The position numbers and the translations under genes were made by a program. The notes under the pieces were generated by a model. The model searched no databases. It had not been told where the DNA came from and saw only the letters and a program-made list of their open reading frames with translations. From contig NZ_CP119789.1 in assembly GCF_029338275.1 (NCBI RefSeq), positions 1,178,001-1,242,000 of the forward strand: DNA of 64,000 nucleotides, in the 5' to 3' direction. This DNA comes from Haloarcula ordinaria (lineage in GTDB: Archaea; Halobacteriota; Halobacteria; Halobacteriales; Haloarculaceae). This document shows, in pieces, positions 43,765-53,065 of the stretch. Position 1 is the stretch's first letter. Each line of letters opens with the position of its first letter.

Positions 43765-44913
43765 CTACCTGACCCGAGTGTAGAGTTGGTGGAGTCTCGA
43801 CTGCTTCTCCCGGGAGCGCGTCCGGAGGCGGCTCCGCCCGAGGCCGGTGCCGACGAATATCCCGACAGGAACAGCGAGCAGGACGTCGATGACGACGATG
43901 GGTGCCCACGGATGGACGTCGTACAGCGCTTCGAGATGGGCTGGCGGGAGGACCGACAGGTACCGGTACTCGGTCACGAACCGCCGATAGTAGCCCGTCT
44001 CCGGCGGTGCCGAGAGGGTCAGGGTGGCGTTGACCGTCGTTTGCGACCCCGCTCGTAGTTGGTTCGGGGCGACCGTCGCGCCGTCGCTCGTCTCGAGGAA
44101 GACGTCGACCGGGACGAGTCCGGCGTTGTGGACCGAATACTCGACTGTCTCGCTGGTCCCGGCAGCGATGACCCGCGCACCCGGCGAATCGGACTCGGCG
44201 CTCACGACGCCCAGTTGCTGTGTCCCGCTCGGTGCCACCATGCCGGCGGTCGCGCCCGCGACGACGAGCGCCATCAGCCCCACGACCACGAGAACCGTGC
44301 TCGTCCCGGTCTCGCGCTGTCGCTGCCGCTCGCGGTCCGTCCCGTCCTCGAACAGGCCGAGCAGGACGTACGCGAGCACCGACGCGCCGAACAGCAGGTA
44401 CGCCAGCCCCTGGACGCCGAGGAGCGACCGGGTCCCGAACGCCGCCGCGAGTCGCGTCTGGACGGCGGTCAGTGCGCCGCCAGTGGTCTCGACGACCGTC
44501 CCGAGCTCCGGAATCACCACGACGTCGCCGCCGGCCCGCCACGCGACGGCGACGACCTGTGCGCGCTTGACCGGCGGTTCGTCGCCCTCCTGGTCGGTGA
44601 AGGGGTTCGCGTCGCCCTTCGTGACGAACCCCCGGTCCGTCTCACCGACGACGCGATGCGTCGTCAGCCCACCCCCGTTGAGTTCTTCGGCCTCGAAGAC
44701 GACGACGTCGCCCCGGTCGACCTCACCTGCCACGTCCGCAGGCACGGCCACGAAGCCGTCACCCGGCTCTAGCGTCGGCGACATACTCCCCGTCTCGACG
44801 TAGCCGAGGAGAATCGGCTGGCCGAGGACGCTCCCCGCGACGAGCGCGAGGACGGTCAGTGCGACTACTGCCTCCACGCCGACGACGAGCGCGCTCCGAG
44901 CGTTCGACCCCAT
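43765..44913 (-). CDS. Signal peptidase I (archaeal, SipW-related)
   Basis: A 382-residue protein. The catalytic module occupies the first half: Ser in 'VETGSMSPTLEPGDGFVAVP', then 'VDRGDVVVFEAE', the catalytic His in 'GLTTHRVVGETDRGFVTKGD' (archaeal/ER type Ser-His), and 'NPFTDQEGDEPPVKRAQVVA'. The second half is a membrane and extracellular extension of about 180 residues not present in minimal peptidases, including a beta-rich domain ('SAESDSPGARVIAAGTSETV'). ATG 44913 is chosen. It is divergent in size from housekeeping SPase and probably dedicated to its neighbours. Confidence 0.85.
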   Translation of the reverse strand: MGSNARSALVVGVEAVVALTVLALVAGSVLGQPILLGYVETGSMSPTLEPGDGFVAVPADVAGEVDRGDVVVFEAEELNGGGLTTHRVVGETDRGFVTKGDANPFTDQEGDEPPVKRAQVVAVAWRAGGDVVVIPELGTVVETTGGALTAVQTRLAAAFGTRSLLGVQGLAYLLFGASVLAYVLLGLFEDGTDRERQRQRETGTSTVLVVVGLMALVVAGATAGMVAPSGTQQLGVVSAESDSPGARVIAAGTSETVEYSVHNAGLVPVDVFLETSDGATVAPNQLRAGSQTTVNATLTLSAPPETGYYRRFVTEYRYLSVLPPAHLEALYDVHPWAPIVVIDVLLAVPVGIFVGTGLGRSRLRTRSREKQSRLHQLYTRVR

Positions 44914-45079
44914 CCCTGAACTGCCACCCAGACATACACTGTATCGTACTGACCTGTAAAAAATCGACAGGGTCTGTTCGGTTACGAACCCGATGTCCGC
45001 GACGAGTGTCAGGGTCCCGTCGGGACGTGACTGTACAGACCGACTCCCAGCGAAGCAATGAACCCGAAAGCGGAACTGC

Positions 45080-45598
45080 TCACTCGGCCTTGATGGTGAG
45101 CGTGCCGCCTCCGACGTTGCCGTTACTATCGTTTGGTGACTCGACGACGGCCACGTCGATATTCGCAGTTCCGCCCGACCCCATCGTCGGGTTGCGGACG
45201 GCAAAGTAGATGCCCTCGCCGTCGCTCAGGTCGACGTTGGCCACGTCGTTGACCTGCTGGACGTTTCCGCCATCACCCTGAACAGAGGCCGTCAGCGAGT
45301 TTGGCCCCTGGTTCGTAATGGTCACGACTCCCAGGACCCGCGTCGCTGCATCTTGATTGAACGCCGAACCGCCGTTGCCGTTGTTCGACGTGCCACCGAG
45401 ATTGATAGTCAGCTCGCCGTTGTTGTCGGTGACGTACTTGCCGTCACCATCGAGTTTCAGATACGCGGAATTGTCGCCGGTCGTGTCGACCGTAACTGTA
45501 CGGTCGGCTTCGGCATACGAATACGCACCAGTACCCATTGCAGCGGCCGAGCCGGCCGCGAGCGATCCCGCACCGATGAGGAATTTGCGTCGTTTCAT
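45080..45598 (-). CDS. Tat-exported SipW/TasA-like beta-sandwich protein (DUF1102-like)
   Basis: 172 residues. The twin-arginine signal is 'KRRKFLIGAGSLAAGSAAAM', followed by a secreted beta-rich domain: 'GAYSYAEADRTVTVDTTGDN', 'SAYLKLDGDGKYVTDNNGEL', 'VLGVVTITNQGPNSLTASVQ'. The Asn/Gly-rich, TasA/camelysin-like composition suggests a surface or filament protein. A purine-rich GAGGT lies just before the ATG. It is in line with the signal peptidase and DUF5305 genes, so they likely form one export module. Confidence 0.75.
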   Translation of the reverse strand: MKRRKFLIGAGSLAAGSAAAMGTGAYSYAEADRTVTVDTTGDNSAYLKLDGDGKYVTDNNGELTINLGGTSNNGNGGSAFNQDAATRVLGVVTITNQGPNSLTASVQGDGGNVQQVNDVANVDLSDGEGIYFAVRNPTMGSGGTANIDVAVVESPNDSNGNVGGGTLTIKAE

Positions 45599-46014
45599 TG
45601 TTCTACCTCGCCTGCACGCCCACCCCCACGAGTCGTCCGCGGGTCGGACGTGCTATCTGAGCCCAGTGGCGGCATCCCCGTTGTAGTCATGTCTTTGATA
45701 GGACGGGTGGCACTGATTGAACAGACGCATAGAGTCGTTTCTCCGACCACCGCCGGCATCTATCACTGTTATCCGCCGGTCGCGCTCTTGGGACTGGCTG
45801 GAAAACAGTGATTGAAACCGCTCAAACTGTTGATTTCTGTAGGTAGCGACAAATCCGACACGTCGTCGCCGGACTCGCTCAACAATCGACGGACGGCCTC
45901 GGGATTCGATTGAAGCGTCAATATGTTTAATAGCCTGAAGTTCGACGATTGGAACGTAATCCACATCCTCCACGGTTGTCGTGGAGACGGTACCCACGGG
46001 GGTGGGTCGACTTC
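45599..46014. other. Intergenic region
   Basis: 416 bases with no convincing gene; minus-strand frames of 65-114 codons here lack family features. The end has a hairpin ACCCAC-GGGG-GTGGGT at 45992-46007 just before the ATG at 46015, which could hide the translation start. Confidence 0.5.
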
Positions 46015-46638
46015 ATGAGCAGGACACAGTCACATCCAGCAGGAGCCGGGGAACAGCAGGGGGACGAGGTGCGAGCCGAGCCGCAGTCGGATTCGGCGTC
46101 CGAGACACTTTCCAGAGACGAGGTGTTCGAGACGCTCAGCAATCGGCGGCGGCGGTTCGTCCTGCATCACCTCCAGGACGCCGACGAGTCGGCGCCGCTC
46201 TCTGAAATCGCGGAACAGGTCGCCGCGTGGGAGAACGACTCCACCGTGGACGCGGTCTCGTCCAGCGAACGCAAGACCGTCTACACGTCGCTCCAGCAGT
46301 TTCACCTCCCGAAGATGGACGAGATCGGCGTGGTCAGCTACGACAGCCGCGAGGGGACGGTGGCGCTCACCGAGGCCGCGACCGACCTCGACATCTACCT
46401 CGAAGTCGTCGACAGCTACGACATCCCCTGGAGCTTCTACTACGTCGGACTGAGTGCCATCGGGAGCGTCATGGTCGCGCTCTCGGCCGTCGGGGTCGAA
46501 CCGTTCGCGGCCGTCCCGTTCAGCGGCTGGACGGTGTTCGTCCTGACCACGCTGACCGTCTCGGCGGTGGCTCACTACCTCCGCACGCGCCGGATGCGAC
46601 TCGGTTCGGACAGCCAGCCGCCGGAGGTGCGTCAGTGA
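46015..46638 (+). CDS. HTH-domain membrane regulator (DUF7344-like)
   Basis: 207 residues: a winged-helix N-terminal domain ('RDEVFETLSNRRRRFVLHHL', 'SSSERKTVYTSLQQFHLPKM', 'GVVSYDSREGTVALTE') followed by two membrane helices ('YYVGLSAIGSVMVALSAVGV' and 'FSGWTVFVLTTLTVSAVAHY'). Haloarchaea encode many such proteins beside secreted-protein genes. It is coupled to the next gene by an overlapping TGATG and likely regulates it. Confidence 0.8.
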   Translation: MSRTQSHPAGAGEQQGDEVRAEPQSDSASETLSRDEVFETLSNRRRRFVLHHLQDADESAPLSEIAEQVAAWENDSTVDAVSSSERKTVYTSLQQFHLPKMDEIGVVSYDSREGTVALTEAATDLDIYLEVVDSYDIPWSFYYVGLSAIGSVMVALSAVGVEPFAAVPFSGWTVFVLTTLTVSAVAHYLRTRRMRLGSDSQPPEVRQ

Positions 46639-47138
46639 TGCGACGGCGGGCGTTCGGTGCCCTCGCGGTGGCCGTGGCGCTCGCCCTCGTCGTCAGCACT
46701 GGCGGCGTCAGTGCCGTCGACGCAGATCGCGACGTGAGCGTCCGCGTGGTCGACGCTGATGAGGCCTACGTCGGTGCGAACGCCTGTCAGCGCCAGCCCA
46801 GAACACCGACCACCAGCCAGTCCGAAGCATCGACCAACAGCCAACCCAAAGCACAGACCAACAGAGGCAATCCGGTCGCAGTCCGGCTCACGAACCGGCT
46901 GGACGACCCACTCGACGGCGCGACGGTCACCGGACTCGACGACGGACGATTCGTCCCGCGGCAGGACGCTTCGCGACCGTTCGACGGGTTCGTCTGGCCC
47001 GGCGAGACGGTCGAGGCGACGGTGACCTTCGAGTCGGCGGTCGACCACCTGCTGGTCCAGACACGCGCAGCCGACGGGCGCCTGACTGCCGAAGTCCGCG
47101 TCACGGTCCACTCCCGGTCGCATCCAGACTGCTCGTAG
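46638..47138 (+). CDS. Secreted protein of unknown function
   Basis: 166 residues with a Sec-type signal ('RRAFGALAVAVALALVVSTG'), then a Ser/Thr/Gln-rich stretch with repeated 'SQSEAST'/'SQPKAQT' units, and a beta-rich C-terminal domain ('VAVRLTNRLDDPLDGATVTG', 'FVWPGETVEATVTFESAVDH'). Function unknown; translation is coupled to the upstream regulator. Confidence 0.65.
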   Translation: MRRRAFGALAVAVALALVVSTGGVSAVDADRDVSVRVVDADEAYVGANACQRQPRTPTTSQSEASTNSQPKAQTNRGNPVAVRLTNRLDDPLDGATVTGLDDGRFVPRQDASRPFDGFVWPGETVEATVTFESAVDHLLVQTRAADGRLTAEVRVTVHSRSHPDCS

Positions 47139-47189
47139 CGGTCGACCGGCGGTCGTCAACGCTTACTGTTGCGATGACGTATATAGCGC

Positions 47190-47519
47190 ATGTCGCGTGC
47201 CGAAGCGAACCGACCGGTCACGATCGAATCGCGCGCCGAACTCGACGAGCTGCTCGCCTCGAACCCGCGGGTGCTCGTGATGGTCCGGACCGCCGGCTGT
47301 GCCATCTGCAAGTCGATGGACCCCATCATCGACAACGTCGCTCGCGCGACGGACGTGGCGGTGGTTGATTTCAACCCGAAAGCCGACCTCGACGCCGTCG
47401 CCGAGTTCGACGTGCGCAGCGTCCCGACCTTCCTGCTGTTCGACGACGGCGACCTGATCGACCGCATGGCCGACGGCTTCGTCCCGACCGAGGACCTGGT
47501 CGCGTTCGTCGAGCGCTAG
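47190..47519 (+). CDS. Thioredoxin-family protein
   Basis: A 109-residue thioredoxin fold with the active site 'VRTAGCAICKSMDPIIDNVA' (CxxC as CAIC, unlike the usual CGPC) and the cis-proline in 'DVRSVPTFLLFDDGDLI'. The altered CAIC dipeptide changes redox potential, so a specialised reductase role is likely. It is convergent with the UspA gene, the stops overlapping by 4 bases. Confidence 0.88.
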   Translation: MSRAEANRPVTIESRAELDELLASNPRVLVMVRTAGCAICKSMDPIIDNVARATDVAVVDFNPKADLDAVAEFDVRSVPTFLLFDDGDLIDRMADGFVPTEDLVAFVER

Positions 47520-47953
47520 TTCTCGTCCAACCGGACGGTCACGACCGGTACCGGCGAGCGCCGGACGACCGCCTCCGCGACGCTCCCCACCAGGTAGTGG
47601 TCCAGCCCGGTCCGGCCGTGGGTCCCCATCACCACGAGGTCGACTGGTTGTTCTTCGACGTAGTCGACGATGACCGACTTGGGGACCCCCTCGCGGCGGA
47701 CCTGCTCGACTTCGATGTCGTCCGGGAGCGCGTCGACGGTGTCGGCGATCGCGTGGGCCGACCGCTCGCGCTCTGCCTCGAGCCACGCGTCCGTCGAGAG
47801 ACCGCTCGTCGGGCTCTCGAAGCGATTGCGCGTGTCGACCACCGAGAGGACGTGGACGGTGGCGCCGAAGCGCTCGGCGATGGCCGCGGCGTGTCTCGCT
47901 GCGGCTCCGATGCCCTCGCTCCCGTCGGTCGGGAGTAGAATCGTGTCGTACAT
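47516..47953 (-). CDS. Universal stress protein (UspA family)
   Basis: A 145-residue UspA: 'YDTILLPTDGSEGIGAAARH' and the ATP-binding motif 'DLVVMGTHGRTGLDHYLVGS' with 'VAEAVVRRSPVPVVTVR'. ATG 47953 gives the usual start. Stress or energy-sensing role. Confidence 0.92.
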   Translation of the reverse strand: MYDTILLPTDGSEGIGAAARHAAAIAERFGATVHVLSVVDTRNRFESPTSGLSTDAWLEAERERSAHAIADTVDALPDDIEVEQVRREGVPKSVIVDYVEEQPVDLVVMGTHGRTGLDHYLVGSVAEAVVRRSPVPVVTVRLDEN

Positions 47954-48011
47954 ACGCGGAAAAATCACCGGGTCGGTAATAGGCGTCCCGGCTGCGGACC
48001 GTCGACCCGAC

Positions 48012-48725
48012 TCAGCCGCCGAGGTAGAGCTTCGAGACGTCGTCGTTGTCCAGCAGCGCCGAGGCCTCGTCCTCGAAGCGGACGGTCCCCTGGTCCAGGA
48101 CGTAGCCGCGGTCGGAGATGCCCAGTCCCTTCGTCGCGTTCTGCTCGACCATGAGGATGGCCGTCTCGAGGTCGTTGACCGCCTGGACGTGGCCGAACAC
48201 CTCGTCGGCGGTGTTCGGTGCCAGGCCGGCCGACGGTTCGTCGATGAGCAACACGTCCGGTTCCATCACCAGTGCGCGGGCGAACGCGAGCACCTGGCGC
48301 TGGCCACCGGAGAGGGTCGATGCGTTCGCCGAGCGCTTCTCGTCGAGCAGCGGGAACCGGTCGTACAGACGGTCGATGACGTCTTCGAGGCCGTCTTTCC
48401 GGGCGACGCCGCCCATCCGGAGGTTCTCCTCGATGGTGAGGCTCCCGAACACGTTGTCGGTCTGTGGGACGTAGCCGATACCCTCGCGGACGATGTCCTC
48501 GGGGGCCATCCCGCCGATTTCGTCGCCGTGGTACGTGACGGTCCCCTCCCACGGGGTCAACATGCCGAAGGCTGTCTTCAGTACGGTGGACTTCCCCGCG
48601 CCGTTCGGGCCGATGAGACAGACGATTTCCTCCGGGTTCAGATGGAGCGTCAGGTCGTCGAGCACCTGGACCTCGCCGTAGCCGCTGTCGACGTGCGTCA
48701 GTTCGAGGACGGGGGCGTCGCTCAT
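48012..48725 (-). CDS. livF: Branched-chain amino acid-type ABC transporter ATP-binding protein LivF
   Basis: A 237-residue ABC ATPase: Walker A 'CLIGPNGAGKSTVLKTAFG', signature 'ASTLSGGQRQVLAFARAL', Walker B 'VLLIDEPSAGLAPNTADEVF' and the switch His region 'AILMVEQNATKGL'. It is the last gene of a five-gene operon and overlaps livG by 4 bases. It energises import of amino acids. Confidence 0.93.
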   Translation of the reverse strand: MSDAPVLELTHVDSGYGEVQVLDDLTLHLNPEEIVCLIGPNGAGKSTVLKTAFGMLTPWEGTVTYHGDEIGGMAPEDIVREGIGYVPQTDNVFGSLTIEENLRMGGVARKDGLEDVIDRLYDRFPLLDEKRSANASTLSGGQRQVLAFARALVMEPDVLLIDEPSAGLAPNTADEVFGHVQAVNDLETAILMVEQNATKGLGISDRGYVLDQGTVRFEDEASALLDNDDVSKLYLGG

Positions 48726-49543
48726 ACGTTCCCTCCCAGATAGGCGTCGATGACGCGCTGGTCGGTCTGGACCGCCCTCGGCGGCCCCTCCATGAGGACG
48801 TGGCCCTGGTCTAAGACGATGACCGGGTCGGCGAGTTTCATCACGAAGTCCATGTCGTGTTCGATGAGCAAGAACGTGGTGCCCTGCTCGTGGAGTCGCT
48901 GGATCTGCTCTGCGAGCTTGTTGCGCAGCGTCGGGTTGACCCCGGCAGCCGGCTCGTCCAGCAAGAGGAGCTCCGGCTCGGCCAGCATCGCCCGGGCCAG
49001 CTCGACGAGCTTCATCTGCCCGCCGGAGATCTGGGTCGCCGGCTGGGTCGCGAGGTGGTCGATCTCGAACTCCTCTAAGATGCGCTCGGCCTTCTCCAGG
49101 TTGGCCGCCTCGCGCTCGCCGACCGTACCCGGTCGGAAGAACAGGTTCAGGAACGACTCGCCGGGCTGTTCGCGCGGACCGACGAGCATCGCCTCGCGGA
49201 CGGTCATCCCCTCCAGTTTCCGGGGGGTCTGGAACGTCCGGATGAGGCCGTGGTCTGCCACTTCGTACGGTTCCATCCCCGTCACGTCGACGCCGTTGAC
49301 CTTGACGCGGCCGCCGTCGGGCTCGTAAAAGCCAGAGATGAGGTTGAACAGCGTCGACTTCCCCGCGCCGTTCGGACCGATGAGGCCCGTGATGGTGCCG
49401 CGTTCGACGGCGAACGTCGCGTGGTCGGTCGCGGTCAGCGCGCCGAAGGACTTCTGGAGGTCCTCGACCTCGAGGACGACGTCCTCTTTCAGTTCCGGGT
49501 CCGTGGCGCCACGGTCGGCTTCCGCCACCTCGGCGTCACTCAT
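48722..49543 (-). CDS. livG: Branched-chain amino acid-type ABC transporter ATP-binding protein LivG
   Basis: A 273-residue ATPase with 'TGLIGPNGAGKSTLFNLISG', signature 'ATQISGGQMKLVELARAM', 'LLLLDEPAAGVNPTLRNKLA' and 'TTFLLIEHDMDFVMKLADPV' (LivG-type D-loop/H-loop). ATG 49543 overlaps the livM stop by 8 bases; a GTG at 49552 is less likely. Partner of LivF. Confidence 0.93.
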   Translation of the reverse strand: MSDAEVAEADRGATDPELKEDVVLEVEDLQKSFGALTATDHATFAVERGTITGLIGPNGAGKSTLFNLISGFYEPDGGRVKVNGVDVTGMEPYEVADHGLIRTFQTPRKLEGMTVREAMLVGPREQPGESFLNLFFRPGTVGEREAANLEKAERILEEFEIDHLATQPATQISGGQMKLVELARAMLAEPELLLLDEPAAGVNPTLRNKLAEQIQRLHEQGTTFLLIEHDMDFVMKLADPVIVLDQGHVLMEGPPRAVQTDQRVIDAYLGGNV

Positions 49544-50762
49544 CGTCACCACCTGCCTTGGTCTCTCGGACGCCGGATCTCAGCTTCGAGGGCGGGTCGT
49601 TGACCACCTTCGGCCAGATGAGCTCCCGCTGTGGCGGGAGGACGCCCTGTGGCCGGTACCGCATCAGCACCACGATGAGCACACCGATGAGTAGGAAGCG
49701 AAGCGGCGCGACGTTCGACGAGATGAAGCTCAGGTCGAACTGGAGCGCGACGACGCCGAGGTCGAGGACGAACCCCGAGAGGCCGCTGAGGAACCGGGTC
49801 CCCTCGCGGATGGTGACGATGACGACGCCACCGAACAGCGCTCCGCGGTTCGACCCGCTGCCGCCCAGGATGACCGCCACCCAGACGTAGAAGGTCGTTA
49901 CCGGATCCAGGTCGCCCGGGCTCACGAACAGGTTCAGGTGCGCGTAGAACACGCCGGCCAGCGCCATGATGACGCTGCCCAGCACGAACGACTGCATCTT
50001 GAACCCGTAGGTGTTCTTCCCGAGCGCCCGTGCCAGGTCCTCGTCGGACCGGATGGTCCGGAGGACCCGTCCCCACGGCGAGCGGTGGGCCCGCCGGAGG
50101 ACGCCGTAACTGATGCCGACGAACGCCATGACGACCACGACGTTCAACAGCGCTCCCCAGAACGGCGTCTCCAAGACGAGCTCGGTCCCCGGGAACGGCC
50201 GTATCACCAGCCCTGGCATCTGCTGTGGGAGCGTCGCCAGGACGGGCCATCCCTCGAAGAACGGCGGGATGCCCCGGACGCCGGCGCTCCCGTTGGTGAT
50301 CTGACGCTCGTTGAGGACGACCAGCCGGACGACCTCCGCGAGACCGAGCGACGCGATAGCGAGGTAGTCCGCGCGCAGTCGTAGCGTCGGGATGCCGATC
50401 GCCAGCGCAATGATGGCTGCGACGACGAGCGCCACGAACAGGCCCACGATCGGGAGATACCCGCCCGCGATGGGCGAGGAGTCGGCGCTCATCAGCGACG
50501 TTCCGTAGGCACCGATGCCGAAGAACGCGGCCACGCTGAAGTTGATGAGGCCGCTGAACCCCCACTGGGAGTTCAGCCCGAGCGACAGCAGGGCGTACAT
50601 CCCCGCGATGCCGACGAGGAAGAGGAAGTACGTCGGCGAGAGCGCCCCGGTCAGGAGTCCGGCGAAGAGTAAGACGGCAAAGCCCACGATAGAGGCGACG
50701 ACGCCGCGCTCGGCCCGCGTGAGGTCCGCCCAGTACCCCTTCGGGTCGGAGAGGACGCCCAT
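49536..50762 (-). CDS. livM: Branched-chain amino acid-type ABC transporter permease LivM
   Basis: A 408-residue permease with about nine helices; 'LLSLGLNSQWGFSGLINFSV' and 'GIPTLRLRADYLAIASLGLA' match the LivM family, as does 'ARALGKNTYGFKMQSFVLGS' in the EAA loop region. It is separated by one base from the livH stop. Confidence 0.92.
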   Translation of the reverse strand: MGVLSDPKGYWADLTRAERGVVASIVGFAVLLFAGLLTGALSPTYFLFLVGIAGMYALLSLGLNSQWGFSGLINFSVAAFFGIGAYGTSLMSADSSPIAGGYLPIVGLFVALVVAAIIALAIGIPTLRLRADYLAIASLGLAEVVRLVVLNERQITNGSAGVRGIPPFFEGWPVLATLPQQMPGLVIRPFPGTELVLETPFWGALLNVVVVMAFVGISYGVLRRAHRSPWGRVLRTIRSDEDLARALGKNTYGFKMQSFVLGSVIMALAGVFYAHLNLFVSPGDLDPVTTFYVWVAVILGGSGSNRGALFGGVVIVTIREGTRFLSGLSGFVLDLGVVALQFDLSFISSNVAPLRFLLIGVLIVVLMRYRPQGVLPPQRELIWPKVVNDPPSKLRSGVRETKAGGDDE

Positions 50763-50763
50763 C

Positions 50764-51723
50764 TCAGACCGCCTCCCCGGCGATGCCGTTCGGTCTGACG
50801 AGCAACACGGCCACCATGATGACGAACGCGATGGCGTTCGCGTACTCGATGCCGATGACGATGCCGAAGCTGTCGGGCACCAGCGGCAGTATCGCTCCCA
50901 TATCGGTGAGGAGTCGGATGTCCGAGAGGACGGGCGTCAGCTGGTTGATGACCCCGATGAGGAGTCCCCCGAGCATCGCCCCGTAGACGGAGCCGATGCC
51001 GCCGAGGATGACGGCGGCGAAGATGAGCAGGAGGAGGTTGAACCCCATCCGCGGCGACAGCTGGTTGTACAGCCCCAGGAAGACGCCGCCGGACCCGGCG
51101 AGGCCGGCGCCGATGATCCACGTCCAGAGCTTGATGCGGTCGGTCCGGATGCCGCTCACGCGGGCGAGGTCGGGGTTGTCCGCCATCGCCCGCATCTTCC
51201 GGCCAAGGTCGGTGTACTGGAGCAGCGTGTGCAGGCCCCCGACCAGGACGACGGCCGAGACGACGATTGCCACGTCGTGTTCCGTGACGCGGATGCCGTA
51301 GGGCAACAGCGCCTCGATGGGACGCAGGGGCTCGACGTCGAACCGCGTGAAGTCCGCGCCGAAGCCCATCTGGATGACCGCGCGATAGATGAACGCGATA
51401 CCGATCGAGGTGATGAGCAGCTGGATCGAGCTGGCGTTCATCCCGTCGTAGACGATCTTCTCCGTGAGGACGGCGACGACGGCCGCGGCGACGATACCGA
51501 CCACGAGCGCGACGAAGAATCCCAGCGGCAGGCTCAGGATGCCGCCGCCGAGCCCGCCGATGGCCCCGAAGGTGACGAACGCGGCGTACGCGCCGACGGT
51601 CATGGTGTCCCCGTGAGCGAAGTTCGCGAAGTCCGCGATGCTGTATATCAGCGACAGCCCGATGCTGCCCAGGACGATGATACTGCTGAACACGAGGCCA
51701 CTGGCGAGTAAGTCAAGGACCAT
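50764..51723 (-). CDS. livH: Branched-chain amino acid-type ABC transporter permease LivH
   Basis: A 319-residue permease: 'GSIGLSLIYSIADFANFAHG', 'QYTDLGRKMRAMADNPDLAR' (EAA motif region) and 'VILGGIGSVYGAMLGGLLIG'. ATG 51723 lies 7 bases after the binding-protein stop. It forms the membrane channel with LivM. Confidence 0.92.
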   Translation of the reverse strand: MVLDLLASGLVFSSIIVLGSIGLSLIYSIADFANFAHGDTMTVGAYAAFVTFGAIGGLGGGILSLPLGFFVALVVGIVAAAVVAVLTEKIVYDGMNASSIQLLITSIGIAFIYRAVIQMGFGADFTRFDVEPLRPIEALLPYGIRVTEHDVAIVVSAVVLVGGLHTLLQYTDLGRKMRAMADNPDLARVSGIRTDRIKLWTWIIGAGLAGSGGVFLGLYNQLSPRMGFNLLLLIFAAVILGGIGSVYGAMLGGLLIGVINQLTPVLSDIRLLTDMGAILPLVPDSFGIVIGIEYANAIAFVIMVAVLLVRPNGIAGEAV

Positions 51724-51730
51724 TGCCGGC

Positions 51731-53065
51731 TTAGGATTCGATGAAGCCGGTGCCGACGTATTCGTGGTCCTGCACTTCCAGAATCTGCAGGAAGCCCTTG
51801 GGGTCACCGTTCTCGTCGAAGTCGATGGGACCGCTGACGCCCTGGTAGTCGACGTCGCTGGGGCCGCCGCCGTCGGCGAGAATCTGGCTCGCGGCCTCGA
51901 AGGTGGTGACCTTTTCGCCCTCCGGACGGGTCACGTCGCGGACGACTTCCTGGAGCGCTGCGCCGGTGAACTCGTCTGCGGCCTGGATGGACAGCGCCGC
52001 GACGACCACGCAGTCGTAGGCGTACGCCGACCATGCCGTGGGCTGTTCGCCGTAGGCCTCCTCGAAGTCCGAGGCGAACTGCTGGTAGTTCTCTTCCTCT
52101 ACGGGCGCGGAGGGGACGACGATCTTCATGCCGTCGATGCTGCCCTCGGGCGTGTTCGAGATGACGTTGTCCCCGGAGACGGAGTCGGCCCCGTAGAACT
52201 GCGCCTCGTACCCGCTGGAGAACGCCTCGTTGACCATCGTGGCGAACTCCGCCTGGTAGGTGATGAAGAGCCAGGCGTCGGCCCCCGAATCGTTCATCTC
52301 GGAGATGACGCTGGAGTAGGACTGCTGTTCCTGGTCGTGGGGACTGTTGTAGGCGATGTCGCCCTCCCACGCGTTGACGAAGGCGTCGGTGAGGCTCTGG
52401 CCGTAGTCGTTGTTGACGTACGTGACCGCGACCGAGTCGTACCCGTCGTCAGCGATGAGGTTCGACAGCGCGACGGACTGGACGCGACCCGTCGGCGACA
52501 TCCGGAGCAGGCCCGGGAAGTCGGTGAGGCCGAGCCCCGTCGAGTTCTGGCTGAGCTGGACGACGTCGGTGCCCTGGACGACGCTCTCGTAGATGGCCAG
52601 CGAGACGCCCGAACCGACCGCGCCGATGAGGAACGGGACCTCGTCCTGGTTGACGAGCTTCTGGGCCGCCGAGACGCCGCCCTGACTCTCGCTCTCGGAG
52701 TCCTCCTCGATGATGGCTAGCTCGCGGTCCTTGATGCCGACGTCGTTGACGGCCTCGAGCGCCAGCTCCTTCCCGCGCTGGTTGCGCTGCCCGAACGCCG
52801 ACAGCGACCCGGTCAGGGAGTTCACCATACCGATCTCGTAGGGGCCGCTGCTCCCACCGTCACCACCGTCGCCGCCGTCACTGCCGCCATCGCTACCGTC
52901 GCTCCCATCGCTCCCGCCGCCGTCGCCCCCATCGCCGCCGTCGCTGCCGCCGTCGCCGCCGTCGTCGGTGGTGCCGATACAGCCGGCCAGGCCGGCGAGC
53001 CCGGCCAGCCCCGTTGCTCGAAGTACAGTTCGTCGATCGATAGTCGGCTTTGAATCGTCTTCCAT
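51731..53065 (-). CDS. livJ: Liv-type amino acid ABC transporter substrate-binding lipoprotein
   Basis: A 444-residue type I periplasmic-binding-protein-like receptor. A Tat lipoprotein signal ('RRTVLRATGLAGLAGLAGC') is followed by a 40-residue Gly/Asp/Ser repeat linker and the receptor domain ('PYEIGMVNSLTGSLSAFGQR', 'VPFLIGAVGSGVSLAIYESV'). ATG 53065 is chosen. The linker (about 52840-52975) is low-complexity and not a DNA repeat element. Ligand is an amino acid, perhaps branched-chain; the divergent proline genes raise proline as an option. Confidence 0.9.
   Translation of the reverse strand: MEDDSKPTIDRRTVLRATGLAGLAGLAGCIGTTDDGGDGGSDGGDGGDGGGSDGSDGSDGGSDGGDGGDGGSSGPYEIGMVNSLTGSLSAFGQRNQRGKELALEAVNDVGIKDRELAIIEEDSESESQGGVSAAQKLVNQDEVPFLIGAVGSGVSLAIYESVVQGTDVVQLSQNSTGLGLTDFPGLLRMSPTGRVQSVALSNLIADDGYDSVAVTYVNNDYGQSLTDAFVNAWEGDIAYNSPHDQEQQSYSSVISEMNDSGADAWLFITYQAEFATMVNEAFSSGYEAQFYGADSVSGDNVISNTPEGSIDGMKIVVPSAPVEEENYQQFASDFEEAYGEQPTAWSAYAYDCVVVAALSIQAADEFTGAALQEVVRDVTRPEGEKVTTFEAASQILADGGGPSDVDYQGVSGPIDFDENGDPKGFLQILEVQDHEYVGTGFIES

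Noticed and set aside
45653..45997. 114-codon minus-strand frame
   Set aside because: No recognisable motif and overlaps the promoter area; unlikely to be a gene.
52840..52975. Tandem GGN/GAC-type repeats
   Set aside because: They encode the Gly/Asp/Ser linker of the lipoprotein, a common haloarchaeal feature, not a DNA repeat element.
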